The notes beneath the pieces are model-generated. The model saw only the letters and a program-made list of their open reading frames with translations, had not been told where the DNA came from and searched no databases. A stretch of DNA of 64,000 nt from Flavobacteriales bacterium (GTDB lineage: Bacteria; Bacteroidota; Bacteroidia; Flavobacteriales_G; Salibacteraceae), in NCBI GenBank assembly GCA_018660685.1, contig JABJJW010000023.1, forward strand, positions 124,001 through 188,000, read 5' to 3'. A program made the translations under genes and the position numbers. Below, piece by piece: positions 36,105-45,787 of this stretch (positions within the stretch are counted from its first letter, which is position 1; each line of letters begins with the position of its first letter).

Positions 36105-36617
36105 ATGTTCAAATCGGCGAACCCAATATTGTTCATGGCCAATGCTACATTTGCGGAAAATCTGAATATGTACTCAGGCCTAACTCATCTTCATAGCGCT
36201 AACCGCTATTTGATTTTAGTTTTCATACTCTTCACTATTGTTGACGCTTTACTTTCTGGGGGAAACTCGAGCTACAGCAAAAAGAGTAAGATTATGGCTC
36301 TAATTGCTTTGATTCTTATTCATGTGCAAGCAGCGCTCGGTCTTGTTCAGTATTTTCTAAGTCCTTGGTTTAAGGGCCTTATGGATAGCGCTTCAGATGT
36401 GATGTCAAATCCGCAGGCGCGATTCTTTGCTGTTGAGCACTGGTTGATAATGGTCGTTGGAGTTGTGCTGATAACCGTTGGATACAGCAAGGCGAAACGG
36501 ATTGAAAAAGTTGCAAAACGCTACCGAACCATTCTGATTTATTATGGGATTGGTTTAGTCATATTCCTCATCGGTATTCCTTGGCCCTTCCTTAAAACAT
36601 TTGGCACTTGGATATAG
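36105..36617 (+). CDS. Four-helix conserved membrane protein (often labelled cytochrome b-like)
   Basis: This 170-residue integral membrane protein has four hydrophobic helices: about residues 33-48 (YLILVFILFTIVDALL), 64-86, 111-128 and 145-165. Histidines sit in LTHLHS, in LILIHVQ on helix 2, and in AVEHWLIM before helix 3, which could bind heme. Relatives in Bacteroidota are usually annotated as cytochrome b or as uncharacterised; I cannot show that it binds heme. The true start may be the ATG at residue 11 or at residue 22 (MYSGLTHLHS), since the first residues are not typical. hflX follows 11 bases downstream, so they may share a transcript. Confidence 0.75.
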   Translation: MFKSANPILFMANATFAENLNMYSGLTHLHSANRYLILVFILFTIVDALLSGGNSSYSKKSKIMALIALILIHVQAALGLVQYFLSPWFKGLMDSASDVMSNPQARFFAVEHWLIMVVGVVLITVGYSKAKRIEKVAKRYRTILIYYGIGLVIFLIGIPWPFLKTFGTWI

Positions 36618-36628
36618 CCTCTCATTGA

Positions 36629-37846
36629 ATGGAGCCACACTCTTCCAAAGGCCAAACTGAAAAGGCAATTCTTGTAGGGCTTTCTCACCGTGAGCAGAGC
36701 TCCGAAAAACTCGAAGAGTATCTAGATGAACTTGACTTTCTCTCGAGAACCCTTGGTTTGAAACCTGTTCATCGGTTCACCCAAAACTTAGACATGCCAC
36801 ACATAGCGACGTTCGTCGGTAGTGGTAAACTTGAAGAGATTAAGACCTATGTCAAAGACAATAAGATTGACGTTGTCATTTTCGATGATGATTTGAGTCC
36901 ATCTCAGATGCGCAATATTGAAAAGACATTGGATAGAAAGATCTATGATCGCAGTTTATTAATTCTCGATATTTTTCAATCTCGTGCTCAAACAGCGCAG
37001 GCAAAAACTCAGGTTGAGTTGGCCCGAAATGAGTACTTGCTTCCTCGATTGACAAGGATGTGGACCCACCTTGAACGTCAGAGAGGTGGTACATCGACAA
37101 GAGGCGGCGCCGGTGAAAAGGAAATTGAGACCGACAGGAGAATGATTCGAAATCAGATTTCGGTTCTAAAAAAGAAGCTGGAAAAAATTGATAAGCAGGC
37201 ATCAACCCAACGCGCAAACCGCGGTAGCTTAATCAGAGTTTCTCTTGTTGGTTATACAAATGTCGGGAAGTCTACGATCATGAATTTGCTCTCCAAGAGC
37301 AAGGTCTTTGCTGAAAACAAACTGTTTGCAACGCTCGATACAACAGTTCGAAAGGTTGTGATTAAAAACTTGCCTTTCTTGCTTGCCGATACAGTTGGAT
37401 TCATCAGGAAACTCCCACATCAGTTGGTCGAATCATTTAAGTCAACCCTGGATGAAGTTCGAGAATCAGATGTTCTTCTACATGTCGTCGATATCTCTCA
37501 CCCTCAATGGGAAGATCATCTACAAACAGTTGAAAAAACACTCGCCGAAATTCACGCAGCGGATAAACCGGTTATCGTCGTATTCAATAAAATTGACAGC
37601 TACCCGGAACCGCCAAATGAAGAATGGAAGTGGGAAGGAGAGATCAACCCAGCAACTAGGTTGAGTGATTTAAAGAAGTCTTGGATGTCAAAACAGGACC
37701 ATGACGTCATTTTTATTTCGGCCAAGGACCGAACCAATCTTGAAGAATTTCGAGAACTTTTATATCGGAGGGTGCGGGAGATTCATATGAAGCGATATCC
37801 TTACAATAGCTTTCTCTATGAGATCCCCGAAGATGACGTTAGCTAG
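36629..37846 (+). CDS. hflX: GTPase HflX
   Basis: This 405-residue translational GTPase splits stalled or stress-damaged ribosomes in many bacteria. An N-terminal HflX domain (residues about 10-120) with DDDLSPSQMRNIE is followed by a coiled linker with ARNEYLLPRLTRMWTHLERQ and a glycine-rich loop (GGTSTRGGAGEKEIETDRR). The G domain has G1 GYTNVGKS (208-215), G3 DTVGF (254-258) and G4 NKID. The C-terminus ends in a short tail that overlaps the stop of the convergent protease gene by eight bases. It is probably co-transcribed with the small membrane protein upstream. Confidence 0.96.
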   Translation: MEPHSSKGQTEKAILVGLSHREQSSEKLEEYLDELDFLSRTLGLKPVHRFTQNLDMPHIATFVGSGKLEEIKTYVKDNKIDVVIFDDDLSPSQMRNIEKTLDRKIYDRSLLILDIFQSRAQTAQAKTQVELARNEYLLPRLTRMWTHLERQRGGTSTRGGAGEKEIETDRRMIRNQISVLKKKLEKIDKQASTQRANRGSLIRVSLVGYTNVGKSTIMNLLSKSKVFAENKLFATLDTTVRKVVIKNLPFLLADTVGFIRKLPHQLVESFKSTLDEVRESDVLLHVVDISHPQWEDHLQTVEKTLAEIHAADKPVIVVFNKIDSYPEPPNEEWKWEGEINPATRLSDLKKSWMSKQDHDVIFISAKDRTNLEEFRELLYRRVREIHMKRYPYNSFLYEIPEDDVS

Positions 37847-39983
37847 CGCTATTCATCTCACTCGCAACAAGAACCGCTTCATTCAACTGAACATCTTTTT
37901 TCAGCTTTTTCATCCACTTCTCATTGATATCGACCTTGATTGTATCTGACTGAATATCTTCCAAATCAGACGCTAAATTCGAGACCAAGAGTGATTCTAT
38001 GGGAACCAGCATATCCTTAAACTCTTTCTCTTGCTCTTCAAGATTCATTTGCTTGATTACGTACTCATCATATTTAAGTGATGCGACTGTTTGTTCAGAT
38101 TCAGCCTTGAGACGAATACCATTTTCATCAATTTTATTCATCACTGAGTTGCCTTGAATTCTCTTCTTGCTCCGTACAATAATGTCCTCCTCATTGTAGG
38201 TAGGATTCCAAACTGTGTAAGAAGCTGCTGGAATTTCATCCCATTCCATCACGTGGTCATGCTCCTTTTCCCCAATATCAATGTGGTTGTATTGATCTGG
38301 GAACATTATGTCGGGGCCGACTCCTTTGATTTGAGTGGCATCCCCATTGATTCGATAAAATTTCTGTGTGGTTACTTTCAATGCGCCTAAAGGTCTCAGG
38401 TCTCGATCTGCAGCGGTTAATGCTCGATCAAGCTCCAAGAATCGTTGGACCGTTCCTTTTCCAAATGAAGAACGTGAACCCATGATTATTCCACGGTCAT
38501 AGTCTTGTATTGCAGCCGCTAGAATCTCGGAAGCGGATGCGCTAAAATGATTGATCATCACAATCAGTGGCCCATCATACACAACGGTCATATCATTATC
38601 CTTCTTCACCTCTGGCTTCGTATATCGTCCTTTCACCTGAACCACAGGTCCCTGTTTCACAAAATGACCTGTCATTTGAATTGCGTCTCTCAGCGAGCCC
38701 CCGCCGTTTCCTCTCAAATCCAGAATGACCCCATCAACCTTTTCTGATTTCAATTTCTCAAGTTCAATTTTCACATCCTTGGCTGCTGACCGGCCGCCGG
38801 TTTTATTGAAATCTGCGTAGAATTTAGGCAGTTTGATATAGCCAATTTTATCCCCCGTCTCATTCTGAAGAATTGCCGACTTAGCGTAGGTTTCAGCTAG
38901 GACAACGATGTCACGAATGATCGATATCTCTTTAATTTGACCGCTAATTTTCTTAATGGTCAGTCTGACCTCAGTTCCTTTCTTTCCTCGAATGAGTTTT
39001 ACAGCTTCGTCCAGTCTCATGTCGACCACGTCAACTGGTGCATCAGTTGCCTGAGCGACTTTGAGAATCATATCTCCTTCCTCTAATTCACCTTGTCTGT
39101 AAGACGCACTGCCTGGAACAATTCTCGTCACCTTGATATAGCCATCCTTTTCTTGGAGTTGGGCGCCAATTCCCTCGAGTTGACCGCTCATTGAAATGTC
39201 AAAATTCTCCTTATCCTTTGGGGGGAAATAACCTGTGTGAGGCCCAAAAACATTCATAATCGAATTGAGGTAAACCTCTTTCAAATCGTCTCTGTTCCAC
39301 TTCTCCATTCGATCAAAAAAGCGTTGATTTGACTTGCTCAAGCTCTTTCGAGCCTTGGCCTCCACTTGCTCAAACGAACGAATGGTCATGGTATCATTAT
39401 CTGCGCTTGTCTCCTCTTGCTTTTTCTCCATCTCATGAATCCGAGCCATCATCTGGTATTTCAGCAACTGTGACCATAAAGCCTTGAGCTCCTTCTTCGT
39501 AGATTGAAACCCCCTCTTCTCACCATCCAGCTCGACCTGACCTCCTTCTGAATAATCAAATGATTCGGACAGCAACTCCTCATAGTAAGACCTTGACTCC
39601 TTTACTCTCTTTGTCAAAATCTCAAAGGATAGATCGAAGAATTCGTAATCTGATGTCTTGATGGCATCATCGATTTGACTCTTGTGCTTGGAGAGTTTCT
39701 GCACATCCTCTTCTAATAAAAACCTTTTCGCGTAATCCAATCTCTTCAGGTAGAGATCAAAAACATCTTCCGAAAATTCATCATTGATCTGCTTCGGGCT
39801 ATAGTGACTGCTCTTCAAACTGTTGATCAGCACTTGCATGAGGACCTCATCCTTTTTCGTTGATTCGCTTGCTGTTGGCTCTCCGAAAGTGGGTGAGCTC
39901 GTTTCGAATACTATGTAAGAGGATAGGGTGAGAGCCGCAATTGTTGCAACTAATATTTGAAGACTTCTAAATCTCATAATCAT
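37839..39983 (-). CDS. Carboxy-terminal processing (tail-specific) protease, S41 family
   Basis: This 714-residue periplasmic serine protease of the Prc/Tsp type has an N-terminal membrane anchor or signal segment (residues about 5-26). A long helical N-domain follows, then a PDZ domain (about 255-335, with YRQGELEEGDMIL). The S41 domain holds the expected Ser/Lys dyad: the serine in NHFSASASEIL near residue 480 and the lysine in SSFGKGTVQ near residue 508. A C-terminal DUF3340-like extension completes it. It trims or degrades envelope proteins from the C-terminus. It is divergent from the S8 protease gene at 40096; whether it acts on T9SS proteins cannot be said. Confidence 0.94.
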   Translation of the reverse strand: MIMRFRSLQILVATIAALTLSSYIVFETSSPTFGEPTASESTKKDEVLMQVLINSLKSSHYSPKQINDEFSEDVFDLYLKRLDYAKRFLLEEDVQKLSKHKSQIDDAIKTSDYEFFDLSFEILTKRVKESRSYYEELLSESFDYSEGGQVELDGEKRGFQSTKKELKALWSQLLKYQMMARIHEMEKKQEETSADNDTMTIRSFEQVEAKARKSLSKSNQRFFDRMEKWNRDDLKEVYLNSIMNVFGPHTGYFPPKDKENFDISMSGQLEGIGAQLQEKDGYIKVTRIVPGSASYRQGELEEGDMILKVAQATDAPVDVVDMRLDEAVKLIRGKKGTEVRLTIKKISGQIKEISIIRDIVVLAETYAKSAILQNETGDKIGYIKLPKFYADFNKTGGRSAAKDVKIELEKLKSEKVDGVILDLRGNGGGSLRDAIQMTGHFVKQGPVVQVKGRYTKPEVKKDNDMTVVYDGPLIVMINHFSASASEILAAAIQDYDRGIIMGSRSSFGKGTVQRFLELDRALTAADRDLRPLGALKVTTQKFYRINGDATQIKGVGPDIMFPDQYNHIDIGEKEHDHVMEWDEIPAASYTVWNPTYNEEDIIVRSKKRIQGNSVMNKIDENGIRLKAESEQTVASLKYDEYVIKQMNLEEQEKEFKDMLVPIESLLVSNLASDLEDIQSDTIKVDINEKWMKKLKKDVQLNEAVLVASEMNSAS

Positions 39984-40095
39984 TATTTCGCTTTAGAATC
40001 ACAAGAAACCTTGATAATTCGAGTGCTAGATTATCAAAAATAACACCAGTGCGCTTACATTTAGGCCGCTTTAATGTGAAAAGTCCCTAACTACT

Positions 40096-43000
40096 ATGAT
40101 AAAACAACTACTTACGCTGTCTCTCTGTCTCGGAATTATTGACCTAATAATTGCCCAAGACACCGCTCCGCTTTCGCTTACAAACGGAACTTTCGAAATT
40201 GAACTTGATGTAGATAAACAACTGAGTTCGGATGAAGTAAAGTCTTGGCCCTCATATGGCGCGAAGTTTTTGGGCCTAGTAAAACTATCTCAATACCCTT
40301 CCCCAGCTCAGACCAAAGTGCTGATTGAAGCTGGGGTCCAGATCCTTGATTACTATCCCAAAGGGTTTTACTCTGTGTCGATCGACAAGGTCGCGAACTT
40401 AAGCTCATTGACCGGCTTTGGAGTCGAAGCACATTCCCCGTTTAAGGCAGAGTATAAACTCGGACTAGATATCAATTCAATTCCAGCCAGAGCTGTTGCG
40501 AAAGACGATAAGGTTCTTGTAAACCTGCTCCATTTCAAGCATATCGATCACGAAAGATTCTTGGGCTGGTTGGCCAACAATGAATTTGACATCATTGGGG
40601 ACAAGGTGTCGTATGATTTTATTACGGTTTCTGTTGATCCTGATGAAATAATGGCATTAGCAGGAATTGCCGCTGTTGAGCGCGTTTCATGGGTCTACGA
40701 TAATGGAGTGCCTGAAAACTATACTGGCCGAACGAGTCACCGAACGAATGTCATTTCATATGGAAACTCTTACGGATTAGGATATTCAGGTGAAGGCGTA
40801 AACGTCATGCTCCAAGATGATGGAGGAATCGGAACCCATATCGATCATCACGGTCGAGTTGCTATGCAATTTTATCCTGCTGAGGGAGGAACACATGGGG
40901 ACCACGTTGGAGGTACAATTGCTGGTTCTGGTAATCTCGACCCGACTGTGGAAGGACAAGCTCGGGGAGCTGACCTCTATGTCTACAAGGCAGCAGATGC
41001 TGATCCAAATTGGAACTATCAAGGGTTTGATAGTGTTTATAATCATTACGACGCGTATGATGTCGTTATATCATCGACCTCTTACAGCAACGGCTGTAAC
41101 GCTGGATACACCGCATTCGCGAGACTCATGGATGCGCAAGTCTATGATCTACCTAGCATGATGCATGTTTTTTCTGCCGGAAATAGCGGCACCTCAAATT
41201 GTGGCTATGGGGCGGGATCCGTTTGGGGAAATGTAACCGGCGGGCACAAGATTGGCAAGAATGTAATCACCGTTGCGAACCTAACTGGAACTGATGTTAT
41301 ATCCACAAGCAGTAGTAGAGGACCTGCGCACGATGGAAGAATCAAGCCAGACATCAGCGCAAAAGGAACTCAAGTACGCTCTACTATTAGCAACAATGAG
41401 TACGACATCTACTCCGGAACATCTATGTCATGTCCAGGCGTTTCTGGGACACTCGCTGTCTTATATGAAGCATATGAAGATGTTCACGGTGAGAAACCAA
41501 ACAGCGGGTTGATAAAGGCCACTGTTTTAAACACCGCCGACGATCTTGGAAATGATGGGCCTGATTTCATCCATGGGTGGGGCCGAATTAATGCGCGAAA
41601 AGCATTTGAGGCTTTTGAATCAAGTCAATGGGTACTCGATAGTTTGGGTGATGGTGACTCAGCCACATTGACAATCAACGTTCCTTCCGGGTTAGAGAAT
41701 GCTCGTTTCATGCTGTACTGGGTCGACCCAGAGGCATCGGCTGGCGCGTCCACCGCGCTCATCAATGATTTGGATTTGACGGTAACTGATCCAAATAGCG
41801 GAGTCAAGTTCCCATATCTACTCGATCATACACCAAACGCTACGACGTTAGCATTGCCTGCCATCAATGGAGCAGATCACCTAAATAATATGGAGCAAGT
41901 CGAATTTGACTCTCCGACAGCAGGCGACTATACCTTGAAAATTAAAGGATATGATGTCCCAATGGGGCCGCAGAAATTCTATGTCGTTTATTGGTTTGAG
42001 GAGCCGGCCATAACGTTAACATATCCAGTCGGCGGAGAATCATTCTTTCCGCAAGGCAGTGAGCTCATTCGCTGGGACAGCCCTTTAGATAGTGGCGCTG
42101 TTCTACTAGAATACTCAACCGATGCCGGCGCAACTTGGACCACGATCTCATCGAGCACTTCGATATCTCAAAAGTATTACACCTGGACTCCACCCGCAGT
42201 TGCCGAAGGAGATGTGCAAATCAGGATATCCCAAGGCTCTGCATCGGATCAATCTGATAATTTTTCCATCATGGCGGTTTCTTCGGTCCTTGACGTCGCT
42301 TTTGCTTGCCCTGATTCTATTGGGTTGACTTGGTCAAATATTAACACTGCCTTGAGCTATGATGTCTACAAGCTAGGGAACAAGTACATGGATTCTATTG
42401 GCACATCTACAACCACTGAATTTGTAGATTACTTGTCCAATCCATATGATGACATGCTTTGGTATTCAGTTTCTTCAGATGGACCAGATGGCGCGAAGAG
42501 CAAAAGAAAAATAGCTGTGAAGAAGACCCCTGGATTGACAAACTGCTTTCTTCCAATTGATTTAGAAGTAACAAGCGTCCTTCCCTCGAGCACTTCACTG
42601 TTCGCATGCGAAAGCGACAGTCAGTCAGTCGCTATGATCGTTACCAACACTGGAAATAGCCCTGTCGCTTCAGTTGATGCTGAAGTGAAACTTGGTGGCA
42701 CCGTAATGGCTAGTGAAACATTCAGTATCAACCTGGCTCCGCTGGCTTCAGATACACTCACTTTTTCATCCGGGATTCTTTTATCGCCTGGAGTTAATGA
42801 GTACACATACAAGATTGACTTGACGAATGATGCAAATCCATACAATGACAGCTCCATCGCCACGTACGCTCTAGACGAACGGAGTCAGTTTCAAGCCTTC
42901 TGGAGCGAGAGCTTTGACTCCTATCAGAGTTGCTTTACAGATGCGAATTGTGAACTCGGTGTCTGCGAACTAGACACGACGTGGAAAAACGAAGAGAACC

Positions 43001-43914
43001 AAGTTATAGACGATATTGATTTTCGCGTAAATCAAGGGGGAACGCCTTCCCAGTTCACAGGGCCATCTTCTGATCATACATCTGGCGGAGGTAAATACTT
43101 ATACTTAGAAGCCAGTGGGGGATGCACAGGGCAGGAAGCCTTATTGATCTCTCCTTGTATAAATTTAACGGGAGATGTCCAGCCGATCATTTCGTTCTGG
43201 TTTCACATGTACGGAGCCAACATGGGTTCATTGCATATGGATGTATTTGATGGCGCGAACTGGACGAATGATGTCATGCCTGTAATTTCAGGTGACCAAG
43301 GAAATGTTTGGAATATTGAAGAGGTAGATCTTTCAGCGTTTGCTGGAATGACAATCAACATTCGGTTCAGAGGAATCACCGGGGCAGACTATTCCAGTGA
43401 TATAGCAATAGATGACATCTTACTTTATCATCCTCCGATTGCAGATTTCGAATATGAGACTTTGCCGGGGCAAACGGTACTCTTCACGGACGAAAGTTAT
43501 TATGGAGACACCATGTCTTTTGATCTTGGAAACGGCGTTGTAATGGGAAGCGTACCAGCTTCGTACACATATTCTCAGGTCTCAGCCTACACGGTCACTC
43601 AAATTGTGTCAAATCCAATTGGATCAGACACAGCGGTGCGAGAAATAAATAACCTCGGAACCATCGAGACCAGCGAGGGTCAGGTGCTTGTTTTTCCAAA
43701 CCCAGCTTCTGAAGTTCTGCACTTCATGCTGCCACCGACCCATCAAGTAGAAAGAATCGTGCTTCTCACAACCGATGGCAGAGTCATTCATACCGTCATT
43801 CCTTCTCGATCTACTCAAGTTCAGATGAGCGTAGGTAGTCTTGCTAACGGGACGTACTTACTCGAGTTTGTTGGAAACGAGCGATATTCGATGCCCGTAA
43901 TCATCCGCCACTGA
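40096..43914 (+). CDS. Secreted subtilisin-like (S8) protease with type A T9SS sorting domain
   Basis: This 1272-residue exported protease has a signal peptide ending LIIAQ, an unusually long N-terminal region (about residues 20-215) and a subtilase domain. The triad reads D241 in MLQDDGG, H267 in THGDHVGG and S443 in SGTSMSCPG. After it come a beta-rich P-like domain (about 515-640), an Ig-like part, a CARDB-like module, and a MAM/jelly-roll-like domain (about 935-1115). A PKD-like segment then precedes the type A sorting domain (from about 1185, VLVFPNPASEVLHFML). It would be surface-attached or released by the type IX system and degrade proteins outside the cell. A single-gene unit, divergent from the S41 protease. 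Confidence 0.94.
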   Translation: MIKQLLTLSLCLGIIDLIIAQDTAPLSLTNGTFEIELDVDKQLSSDEVKSWPSYGAKFLGLVKLSQYPSPAQTKVLIEAGVQILDYYPKGFYSVSIDKVANLSSLTGFGVEAHSPFKAEYKLGLDINSIPARAVAKDDKVLVNLLHFKHIDHERFLGWLANNEFDIIGDKVSYDFITVSVDPDEIMALAGIAAVERVSWVYDNGVPENYTGRTSHRTNVISYGNSYGLGYSGEGVNVMLQDDGGIGTHIDHHGRVAMQFYPAEGGTHGDHVGGTIAGSGNLDPTVEGQARGADLYVYKAADADPNWNYQGFDSVYNHYDAYDVVISSTSYSNGCNAGYTAFARLMDAQVYDLPSMMHVFSAGNSGTSNCGYGAGSVWGNVTGGHKIGKNVITVANLTGTDVISTSSSRGPAHDGRIKPDISAKGTQVRSTISNNEYDIYSGTSMSCPGVSGTLAVLYEAYEDVHGEKPNSGLIKATVLNTADDLGNDGPDFIHGWGRINARKAFEAFESSQWVLDSLGDGDSATLTINVPSGLENARFMLYWVDPEASAGASTALINDLDLTVTDPNSGVKFPYLLDHTPNATTLALPAINGADHLNNMEQVEFDSPTAGDYTLKIKGYDVPMGPQKFYVVYWFEEPAITLTYPVGGESFFPQGSELIRWDSPLDSGAVLLEYSTDAGATWTTISSSTSISQKYYTWTPPAVAEGDVQIRISQGSASDQSDNFSIMAVSSVLDVAFACPDSIGLTWSNINTALSYDVYKLGNKYMDSIGTSTTTEFVDYLSNPYDDMLWYSVSSDGPDGAKSKRKIAVKKTPGLTNCFLPIDLEVTSVLPSSTSLFACESDSQSVAMIVTNTGNSPVASVDAEVKLGGTVMASETFSINLAPLASDTLTFSSGILLSPGVNEYTYKIDLTNDANPYNDSSIATYALDERSQFQAFWSESFDSYQSCFTDANCELGVCELDTTWKNEENQVIDDIDFRVNQGGTPSQFTGPSSDHTSGGGKYLYLEASGGCTGQEALLISPCINLTGDVQPIISFWFHMYGANMGSLHMDVFDGANWTNDVMPVISGDQGNVWNIEEVDLSAFAGMTINIRFRGITGADYSSDIAIDDILLYHPPIADFEYETLPGQTVLFTDESYYGDTMSFDLGNGVVMGSVPASYTYSQVSAYTVTQIVSNPIGSDTAVREINNLGTIETSEGQVLVFPNPASEVLHFMLPPTHQVERIVLLTTDGRVIHTVIPSRSTQVQMSVGSLANGTYLLEFVGNERYSMPVIIRH

Positions 43915-43992
43915 TAGATGATTTTGGTATCACTTTTGCTTTGTTTGGATGCAATGCACTTGAATCCGTTTCTTTGGACTTGAATATTTGGT

Positions 43993-44559
43993 ATGAGATC
44001 TATTGTGTACTTACTTATCGGCTTACTCGGATCTATGAGTTTAACATCTGAGGCTCAAATGACATTTGATGACGTAACAATGCCCGCCGAGTACAAGCTC
44101 AACGAGCAAAGTCTCAAGCTGAATGGAGCTGGTGTGCGAGAAAAATTCTTCCTCGATCTTTATATTGGTGGGCTCTATTTGCAGTCCCCTTCAACCAGCG
44201 CCGATGGGGTAATCAAGGCGGATAAGCCTATGTCCATCAAACTCCATATAATTTCAGGCTTGATTGACAGCGACAAAATGATTGACGCCATCGATGACGG
44301 AATGGATAAGGCCACCAAGGGAAACTCAAGCCAATTTTCAAATGAAATTATTGCCTTTAAAAAGGCGTTCGAAGAGGAAATTCAGGTTGGCGATATTTAC
44401 GATATAACTTACGATCCCTCAAAAGGAACCGTCATATATAAAAATACCAAACTGACAACGACCATCCCAGGTTTCGATTTTAAACAAGCGCTTTTTGGCA
44501 TCTGGCTCTGTGATGACCCAGCTGATGAGGACTTAAAAGAAGGAATGCTAAAGGGCTAA
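43993..44559 (+). CDS. Chalcone isomerase-like exported protein
   Basis: This 188-residue protein has a signal peptide ending TSEAQ and a chalcone isomerase-like fold domain. It shows the conserved opening LNGAGVREKFFLDLYIGGLYL and the closing DFKQALFGIWLCDDPADEDLKEGML. In bacteria such proteins are periplasmic and lack flavonoid chemistry; they may bind a small acid such as a fatty acid. The role here is unknown. Two small exported genes and a sigma factor gene follow on the same strand, 23 and 44 bases apart. Confidence 0.88.
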   Translation: MRSIVYLLIGLLGSMSLTSEAQMTFDDVTMPAEYKLNEQSLKLNGAGVREKFFLDLYIGGLYLQSPSTSADGVIKADKPMSIKLHIISGLIDSDKMIDAIDDGMDKATKGNSSQFSNEIIAFKKAFEEEIQVGDIYDITYDPSKGTVIYKNTKLTTTIPGFDFKQALFGIWLCDDPADEDLKEGMLKG

Positions 44560-44582
44560 TACAAATTCATTAATCTACGTTT

Positions 44583-45188
44583 ATGAAGACGATCAACTTA
44601 TTGTCTGTACTATTTATACTCACGACCCTACCTGTATTTGCACAACACGATGCGGGTACGGCTCACGACAAAGAAGGTGTTGTGGTTTTTCTCGAATCCA
44701 TGCCTGCCAATCAGTATCGGCACCTTGGTACAGTACAGTGTTCCGCTGTCAGTCCTGACAAAATAGAGCCAATGATCAGCCATATGATCAAGCAAGCCCG
44801 TAAAACTCACGAAGAATTTGATGCTTTGATCTTTCGATCAAACAAGGGTCTGTGCAAGGCTGATATCGTTCAGTACTTCCGTGATCCGAAGGCAAAGCGA
44901 AGCAGAAGCCGCGGTAGAAGTGACGAGGTACCAACAGTGAAGCCTGAATACAAAATGTCCAAGCTTCGAATGAGGAAAGGAACGAACTTGTTCATTCAGA
45001 ACAACCCGACCGACCCTTACACCTTGTTAGGCAAGGTTGAGATCCCAACTAAATTCAAGTCAAGCAACCTAGAATCACTCATGGACGAGATCGTTCGAGT
45101 TGCAAACGAAGCTTACCCAGACAACGACGCTGTAGTGGTAGTTGGAGGGACGAATGTTCGCAAAGCGAACATCATAAAGTTTAAATAA
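44583..45188 (+). CDS. Small exported protein made of two copies of one module
   Basis: This 201-residue protein has a signal peptide ending PVFAQ and no family I recognise. Residues about 33-100 and 135-201 look like copies of one module. Each opens with F-L/I-x-x-x-P-x-x-x-Y-x-x-LG-x-V, has a central helix rich in I/M and A, and ends with DA-V/L-x-x and a KA-D/N-I-I/V stretch. A basic linker with RSRSRGRSDE (about residues 112-120) joins them. It sits between the chalcone isomerase-like gene and an ECF sigma factor on the same strand. The function is unknown. Confidence 0.8.
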   Translation: MKTINLLSVLFILTTLPVFAQHDAGTAHDKEGVVVFLESMPANQYRHLGTVQCSAVSPDKIEPMISHMIKQARKTHEEFDALIFRSNKGLCKADIVQYFRDPKAKRSRSRGRSDEVPTVKPEYKMSKLRMRKGTNLFIQNNPTDPYTLLGKVEIPTKFKSSNLESLMDEIVRVANEAYPDNDAVVVVGGTNVRKANIIKFK

Positions 45189-45232
45189 CAACCTTTATAG
45201 GGAAACTTACGTCTTAGAAATAAGACCCGCGG

Positions 45233-45787
45233 ATGATCATAACAGAAGACGATATAAAAGGCTGCATAAACGAAGAGCGAAAGGCTCAACGGAAGGTTTA
45301 TGAGACCTATTATCCTGTTCTGTTAGCCATTGTCCGACGATATATCCGGGATGACGAAGAAGTCTTAGATGTCCTAAACCAGGGCTACATCAAGATCTTT
45401 AAGAAGGTAAATAAATATCATTTCGAAAATTCATTTGAAGGTTGGTGCAAGCGGATTGTAATCAATACGGCTTTGGACCATCTACGATCTTCTAAACGCT
45501 ATCGAGACTTATTTTCTTTCGATGCCATCATGCCTGCAAAGCAGATTTTCAATGATGGATTGAATGAATTGTCGATCAGTGAACTCATGCAGATCATTGA
45601 TACTATATCGCCAATTAGCAAAGTCGTCTTCAACATGTTTGCAATAGACGGCTATAGTCACAAAGAAATCGCTGAACATCTCGGAATATCGGTTGGGACG
45701 TCCAAATGGCACCTTTCCTCAGCGAGGAAACAGATTCAATCGAAACTCAAACTAGCCTATCCCGAGATTTCATTACTCTATGGATGA
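45233..45787 (+). CDS. ECF-type RNA polymerase sigma factor
   Basis: This 184-residue sigma factor has region 2 (about residues 15-85, with YPVLLAIVRRYIRDDEEVLDVLNQGYIKIFKKV and the -10-binding FEGWCKRIVINTALDHLR) and region 4 (about 125-175). Region 4 has a helix-turn-helix: SKVVFNMFAIDGYSHKEIAE followed by HLGISVGTSKWHLSSARK. It overlaps the next gene by eight bases. The next gene encodes a membrane-anchored protein whose N-terminus could act as the anti-sigma, an arrangement common in Flavobacteriales. Target promoters cannot be told. Confidence 0.92.
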   Translation: MIITEDDIKGCINEERKAQRKVYETYYPVLLAIVRRYIRDDEEVLDVLNQGYIKIFKKVNKYHFENSFEGWCKRIVINTALDHLRSSKRYRDLFSFDAIMPAKQIFNDGLNELSISELMQIIDTISPISKVVFNMFAIDGYSHKEIAEHLGISVGTSKWHLSSARKQIQSKLKLAYPEISLLYG

